49,900 nucleotides of DNA from Chromera velia (taxonomy: Eukaryota; Sar; Chromeraceae): assembly GCA_018398765.1 (NCBI GenBank), contig JAHBMJ010001834.1, positions 1 to 49,900 on the forward strand, given 5' to 3'. A program made the position numbers and the translations under genes. A model generated the notes under the pieces. That model made no database searches and had not been told where the DNA came from. It was given only the letters and a program-made list of their open reading frames with translations. Shown piece by piece: positions 11,349 through 49,900 of this stretch. Every line of letters starts with the position of its first letter. Position 1 is the first letter of the stretch.

Positions 11349-12869
11349 GATGAAGAATAAAGACTACAGCGATGACAGGCCGTAAGAAAAACCAAGCCAC
11401 AGGAAAATTAAATCAAGATTGAGAAGAGCTGAACAATGTGAACATAACAGAATGAAGCTTCACGCAACTGTTACAATAGAAGTTCACAGAACAGCCTTGC
11501 AGCCTCTGATGCTACGTGCAATCCTCCTGGCCGTATCTCTTGATCAGCAAAAAGGTCCGACGGCAAGCTCGGCTAAAATTAAGGTCCAAGTCCCGGGCTT
11601 CGATCATGTCCAAGCACATCCCTGCATTGACTGAAGGTCATCATCCCCCAAAATATCCTCCCCTTGGGCCCTCACGCTTTCCCGTTGTTTGACTCTTAGT
11701 TTAACTCAAAGTTAATCTGTTATGGGACAGCCAACTAAACCTGGTACTAGACTCATCATCATACATCATCATCATACGCTATCGCTATCGGCTTATTTTA
11801 AAAATTATAGGCGTCTAACGTTTGGCGGCACGCATAAAGAAGTTTTGTTCTTACAACAGTGTTAGATTTAATCAAATATGTAATTAATTGTTATCATCAG
11901 TAGCATAATTTACTAAGCGATTATGTAATACGCCTCAAATTAATTATGAAGCATTATATGCTGCTGGTAGGATGCTGGGCTTCAGGCTAGGGCTAGGGCT
12001 GAAGGAGGGGGGGGGGGGTACAAACACTAGTCGAATTTGTTTAGTTAATTTAGTGAGTTAATTAGTTCTCTGTGAGGTCATAAACCCAGTTGGGTAGTCA
12101 TAAACGAAACTAACTAAATAATAGTCTAAGTTGAACTAACCAAACCAGACGTTAGGAACAAACTTTAAGTTATATAGAAGACCAAAGATCACGCCGCTTC
12201 ATGTGTATATATTTATAGTAAACTTTCCTAGAAACTTTCTTATAAAAATATACCACAACGTATACTAAAAATTGATATCGATGAATGAAACACCAAAAGC
12301 AAACGGACAAGGGAAGATCAATAGGCTTGCTCTGTTTCATTTTCTGATGAATAAGGCAGATAGTGACATTAATTTGTTCCTTTGCAGAGCCATGAGCAGG
12401 CGTAAGGTTTTTATGGAATACAGAAAAAGAACAGGTGATGTAAAATGAATAGTACAATGCTATATGATGGTCCAAAGGTACGTCTGACCTAGAAGCGTCA
12501 GTGTTCAATCTAGCCAGTCAAACAGTCTGTTGATCACTTTATGCACCAGGCTGCTCGATTTATTTGGCCTCGACGTCCCATAGCAGCCTTCACTGAAATC
12601 GATATGATTGCAGAACAAATGCTGAAGAGCTTGCAGAAAAGCATAAAGAATCTTTTAAGGCGAGAAACATGTACAGAGTAGAAAGCCACCAGTACACAGC
12701 AATGCTAGACCAAATTGGTTAGGCAAAAGAAGAAGGCGAACAGAAAAACCTGAGGACAGGGGCACTACTTGAATCCGCATGCTATAGATTGTCTCTGATC
12801 TTATGTTGTGAGCCTTTTGCGAACGATCTCTCTACTATGGCATGGCCTAGTTGATTTCATTCGACAAAC
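11349..12869. other. Intergenic, AT-rich; 3' flank of the REV7-like gene
   Basis: A possible polyadenylation hexamer (AATAAA within GAAGAATAAAG) follows the stop at about 11,357-11,363. Beyond that there is AT-rich sequence without a convincing frame. CTAGGGCTAGGG at about 11,988 is a short telomere-like string of only two units, followed by a G run. No gene is seen. Confidence 0.5.
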
Positions 12870-13694
12870 TAGGGCTGGGAAAAGGTTCATTGAAAAAAGG
12901 TTCAAATATGAAAAAGTGAACCTGTTGAACCTGTTTTGAACCTGTTGAACCTGTTTTGAACCTGTTTTGGAGGCCTGACGCGCGGCCACTGGCACAAGGC
13001 CGGCCAGGCCCGCGCCGCCCGCGGCCCATATAGGTGAATTAAGGAGCCGGAGCCGCGCGCACAGCAACGGTCCCTAGCCGGTTCAATCTATTATGTCAGA
13101 CAGACGTGTGTCAGCATATGTCAGCATCATATGTTAGCATGAAAACTCATGCTGACGGTTGCAAAAGTGAAGAAGTACATGTGACTTACCAAGTTTTCCA
13201 CTTGCAAAGAGACGGCGGTGAGCAGCAGGTTAAACAGGCGGCGGTGCACGGAGAGGGAGGGGGGGAACGGGGGCCGCAAGGCAACCGGTGAGCAGATGAA
13301 AGAAAGAAAGAAACGCTGTGATGGGCTTATGTTGACTAAATTGTCATGATTGATACAATCATATAAATTTAATTATGACATTTTCCAATTTTTTCATGCT
13401 TTTTTGATTACTATAATTTTCGACTATAAACAGTGAATAACTTGAGACTAACACCTAATGTGAGCATAAATATTGATTTAAACTATTTAAAAACACTACT
13501 AAGGCATAGATTCTATAAGAAAACGTTCTAAAAATGCATTAAAGCCTAATTTAAAGGCATAAAATAACACAAAAAAATGAGGTTTCTATTAATTAAAAGT
13601 GAACCTGTTTTTGAACCTGTTTTTAAACCTGATTCAGGTTCATTACTTCGAAGTGAACCTTGAACCTTGAACTCTGAACCTTTTCCTAGCACTA
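12870..13694. mobile_element. Non-autonomous hAT-like element (MITE), 825 bp
   Basis: The ends are inverted repeats: the left end TAGGGCTGGGAAAAGGTTCA and the reverse complement of the right end agree at 18 of 20 bases. The flanks are CGACAAAC (12,862-12,869) and CGATAAAC (13,695-13,702), an 8-bp target duplication with one mismatch. Eight-base duplications and TAGGG-type ends are typical of hAT transposons. Inside each end are clusters of GAACCTGTT/GAACCTGTTTT (about 12,919-12,970 and 13,601-13,640, plus GAACCTT copies to 13,682), resembling the subterminal binding sites of hAT transposases. No transposase frame is present, so it must have been moved by a source elsewhere. The interior has a GC-rich stretch at about 12,970-13,080 and is otherwise AT-rich. 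Confidence 0.8.
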
Positions 13695-13702
13695 CGATAA
13701 AC

Positions 13703-14778
13703 TCAATTGATCGACCAATTGACGCATCAGGAAAGTCTTGACGCCTAGGCTTGAGGGGTTGGTCTAAAATGCTCCCTCTGCATGCAGGTGTCTGAGCGAC
13801 CTCTCGACGGTGCAAGTCAAGGCCCGGCAGTGGACCGTGGGGCTACCCAAAACATAAATCCTATCCTATCTTATGGAACTTTGAAATTGATAATGTCAAA
13901 TTGATATCATTTTTCATAGATTTTTTTAAAGAGCCGGGCATAATAAAAAATTAAAAGCTCAAATTGAGAACGTTCAACGGTGAATTAAATACTAGGAATC
14001 TCTTAGCTTGCTTAATATAAACTCCTAACTCTTAAATAAAGTTTTTATGCTATTATTTTTAAATCACTTTTTAAAAAAATAAAATATGAAGCGCAATATC
14101 GAAGCTCAAACTAGTATTAACCCAGCTATCAACGGTTCTAAGTTAAGTAATTACAGCTTGAAGATGTATAAGCACTGTCAGTTTCATTAGAAGTTATAAG
14201 GAAGTACAAATGAGTGGAGTAGTTGAGCAAACAATAACTGGTTTTAAATATGGTTCGAACGCAGCCGTGTCTTGGTTTTTAAATATACGATGCCCACGCA
14301 CGCATGAATCGAAGCAGACTCTATTTTCGGCTGGCTAGCTAGCAGTACGCAGCATGCATGAATGAGTCGATGTGCTGCATGCAGCCCTCATGTGTTTTTC
14401 TGCACCTGGCTCTCCACGCATATCGGACGGAAGGATCGATTCAGCCACGAATTCCTCTTCCTGTCCGTTCATCATCTTTTTTGCTTGATTGCTTGCTTGC
14501 ATGCATGCTCGCACTGCTCCCCGCAGAGCGGCTTTCACTCCCTTTCTCGCGATACGATTACAAAAAAAACTCCCTTTTTGTCTCCCCCGCACACATGCTC
14601 ACACACGAGCACATAAATGAATATAAAAAGAGGACGCCATTAGCAATCCAAGGATTCTCTCCACAACAATCAAGAAAAAACCAACCGTCGAGGGACCCTG
14701 TCTGCATGTCTCTCTCTGAAAAAACCAAAAAATCACCAACGGACCCCCCCTTCCCCCTCTGCTGCTACTGCAACCTCG
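13703..14778. other. 3' flank of the guanylate cyclase gene, no gene seen
   Basis: Mostly AT-rich with stops in all frames up to about 14,330. The part next to the cyclase stop codon is pyrimidine-rich on the plus strand and probably includes the 3' UTR. I found no clear polyadenylation signal. Confidence 0.45.
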
Positions 14779-48643
<33,865 letters not shown>

Positions 48644-49214
48644 GGCTGCTTCAAAGGCCTTCGCTTCCGTGTGCGAAACTGCTCAAGGAGGAAGTATGCC
48701 AGACTGAGTGGTGTCTGTCCAGAGGAGACTTCAGTGTGAGTGTTGCTTCATCCGCGGCCATCCATGAAGGAGAGCTGCATTCAAAGAGCAGACAAGGATA
48801 CAGTGACAAGCACCCACTTGCTCCGGAGTGTTCCTTTGCTTTGATTCAGTGTGGAAGCGCGAGGGGAGATTCTGCATGGTTCTCCTGTCAGAAGATGTCA
48901 GAAGCTCGACTCATGAACAGAACTTGCAAGATATCGCCTCGCAATGCGCGCGCGCATGCATGCATGGCGCAAAATTCAAGTCAATTAAGCGGTGGAGACT
49001 GCATGCATGCATGCAACAGAGATGAAGAGGATCATAGAGGATCCAAGAATGATTCAAGCGGTCCTTGAAGCGGAGTCTGAGTGGAGCTAGTCTGGCGAAG
49101 GAGTTCAATGGAAGTCGGCATCCAAGATATTAATTGGTGGAAAATTTGGAAGCCTTGCAGTGGTGCAGAGAGAAGGCCTGGCGAGCGCGTTTTCCCTCCA
49201 TTCTTTCTCCAGTT
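48644..49214. promoter_or_regulatory. Divergent intergenic region with two TGCATGCA tracts
   Basis: The cyclase start codon (48,643, minus) and the LRR start codon (49,215, plus) face away from each other across about 570 bp, so both promoters and 5' UTRs should be here. GCATGCATGCATGG lies at 48,954-48,967, just after a CGCGCG run, and a second tract at 49,000-49,015. TGCATGCA is a known target of an ApiAP2 factor in Plasmodium and recurs as a motif in related parasites. Use here is inference, since the same string is common at intron ends in this window. Confidence 0.45.
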
Positions 49215-49900
49215 ATGACAAACGTTGAAGAGTTGAAGAACCTGTCGGTGGAAGGAACGCGAGAGATCTGCTTGAAAGGTGTGAAGGGTCCGGGATTACC
49301 TGAAGGTCTTTTGTTCCTCAAGGAGCTTAGAAAACTCGATTGCGCGCACAATAAGTGCCTGGAAGATGTTTCCCCCTTTTTGTCCGATTTGCCCAATCTG
49401 GACATTGCTTTTTTCCTCTCTTGCTCCATCGCAAAAGTGCCGTCTCTGTCTGCCTCCCGTTCCCTTCGCGTCCTCAGTCTGAAGAGTAACCGAGTCTCTG
49501 GGCACTTCGATTGTTCCCTTCTGCCCCCCACTCTCGAGTGGCTGATCATGACAGACAACCAGATCGACTCAATATCCGAAGATATTCACGAAGCGCTTCC
49601 CCGTCTACGGAAGGTTCTTTTCAGTGGCAACCGACTGACATCTTTGCCTGAAGAGTTCTCTTCCCTCCAATCCCTAGAACTTCTCCGCCTAGCTGCCAAT
49701 CAAATTGCCGAATTCCCCTTTTTTCTTTTTCGGCCCGCCGCCAAGTGTCCGCTCAAATGGATTGCCCTGGCAGGAAACCCCTGCGTGGAGTCCCCCCAAC
49801 CCGGGGGCGGGTCTCAGAGACTCCCGCAGTACACCTTGGATCAGTTGGGTGTCACCCCCGACACACCATCGCTTGGTGGAGGGGCTTCCGGGAATGTCTA
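49215..49900 (+). CDS. Leucine-rich-repeat protein, 5' part; runs off the window
   Basis: The frame from ATG 49,215 stays open for 228 codons to the window edge. After a short start (MTNVEELKNLS) come about six LRR units with the LxxLxxLxLxxN pattern: FLKELRKLDCAHN, SRSLRVLSLKSNRVSG, PTLEWLIMTDNQIDSI, PRLRKVLFSGNRLTSLPEEF and SLELLRLAANQIAEFP. The array closes with KWIALAGNPC, a common cap in protist LRR proteins, then a Gly/Ser/Pro-rich stretch (QPGGGSQ and after). What follows is outside the window; LRR-kinases and PP1-regulator-like proteins are both possible. No signal peptide or intron is seen in this part. Transcribed away from the cyclase gene. Confidence 0.85.
   Translation, partial: MTNVEELKNLSVEGTREICLKGVKGPGLPEGLLFLKELRKLDCAHNKCLEDVSPFLSDLPNLDIAFFLSCSIAKVPSLSASRSLRVLSLKSNRVSGHFDCSLLPPTLEWLIMTDNQIDSISEDIHEALPRLRKVLFSGNRLTSLPEEFSSLQSLELLRLAANQIAEFPFFLFRPAAKCPLKWIALAGNPCVESPQPGGGSQRLPQYTLDQLGVTPDTPSLGGGASGNV

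Noticed and set aside
11985-12000. CTAGGGCTAGGGCT, telomere-like
   Set aside because: Only two units, inside ordinary intergenic DNA and next to a G run; too short to be a telomeric remnant.
13797-13858. Short frame after TCTGCATGCAG, about 20 codons to a stop
   Set aside because: The acceptor-like string is common everywhere here and the peptide resembles nothing; no upstream exon could be linked.

Overview
This is a window of nuclear DNA from a eukaryote. Coding sequence is cut into many short exons by GT-AG introns full of microsatellites. The gene content points to an alveolate close to the apicomplexans: the dominant gene is a guanylate cyclase fused behind a P4-type ATPase, an architecture known from apicomplexans, ciliates and their relatives. 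The long, repeat-rich introns and the abundance of TGCATGCA fit a chromerid such as Chromera best. The species name is inference.

Layout. 1-3,505: GT and CAGA microsatellites, an AT-rich stretch and no gene I can support. 3,506-11,348 (+): an 11-exon model of a REV7/MAD2L2-type HORMA gene whose first six exons line up with the REV7 fold. Its last, 2.2-kb intron holds a two-exon gene on the opposite strand (9,381-10,243) with a possible MLKL/HeLo-like helical bundle. 11,349-14,778: AT-rich intergenic DNA with an 825-bp non-autonomous hAT-like element (12,870-13,694; inverted ends and 8-bp target duplication). 14,779-48,643 (-): one gene of 56 exons whose phases join without a break into about 4,187 residues. 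48,644-49,214: a divergent intergenic region with two TGCATGCA tracts. 49,215 to the window end (+): the start of a leucine-rich-repeat gene.

How it fits together. The large protein reads: P4-ATPase (flippase-like, all catalytic motifs present), a linker, a membrane cassette, cyclase domain C1, a 540-residue disordered linker, a second membrane cassette, cyclase domain C2. The two cyclase domains have lost complementary residues, so together they should form one cGMP-producing site. In apicomplexans such enzymes feed cGMP-dependent protein kinase and calcium release.

The most unusual signal is in the gene structure. At least seven exon borders, in two unrelated genes, are partly duplicated inside the adjoining intron. 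Four of these duplications enclose a short AT-rich element built on ATTTTCATACAGAATTC and its inverse. In addition, about half of the donor sites read GTC rather than GTA/GTG, and many of these run straight into GTCA/GTCG/GTCC tetranucleotide repeats. Together these suggest a lineage in which introns and splice sites are being produced or reshaped by local duplication and small hairpin insertions.
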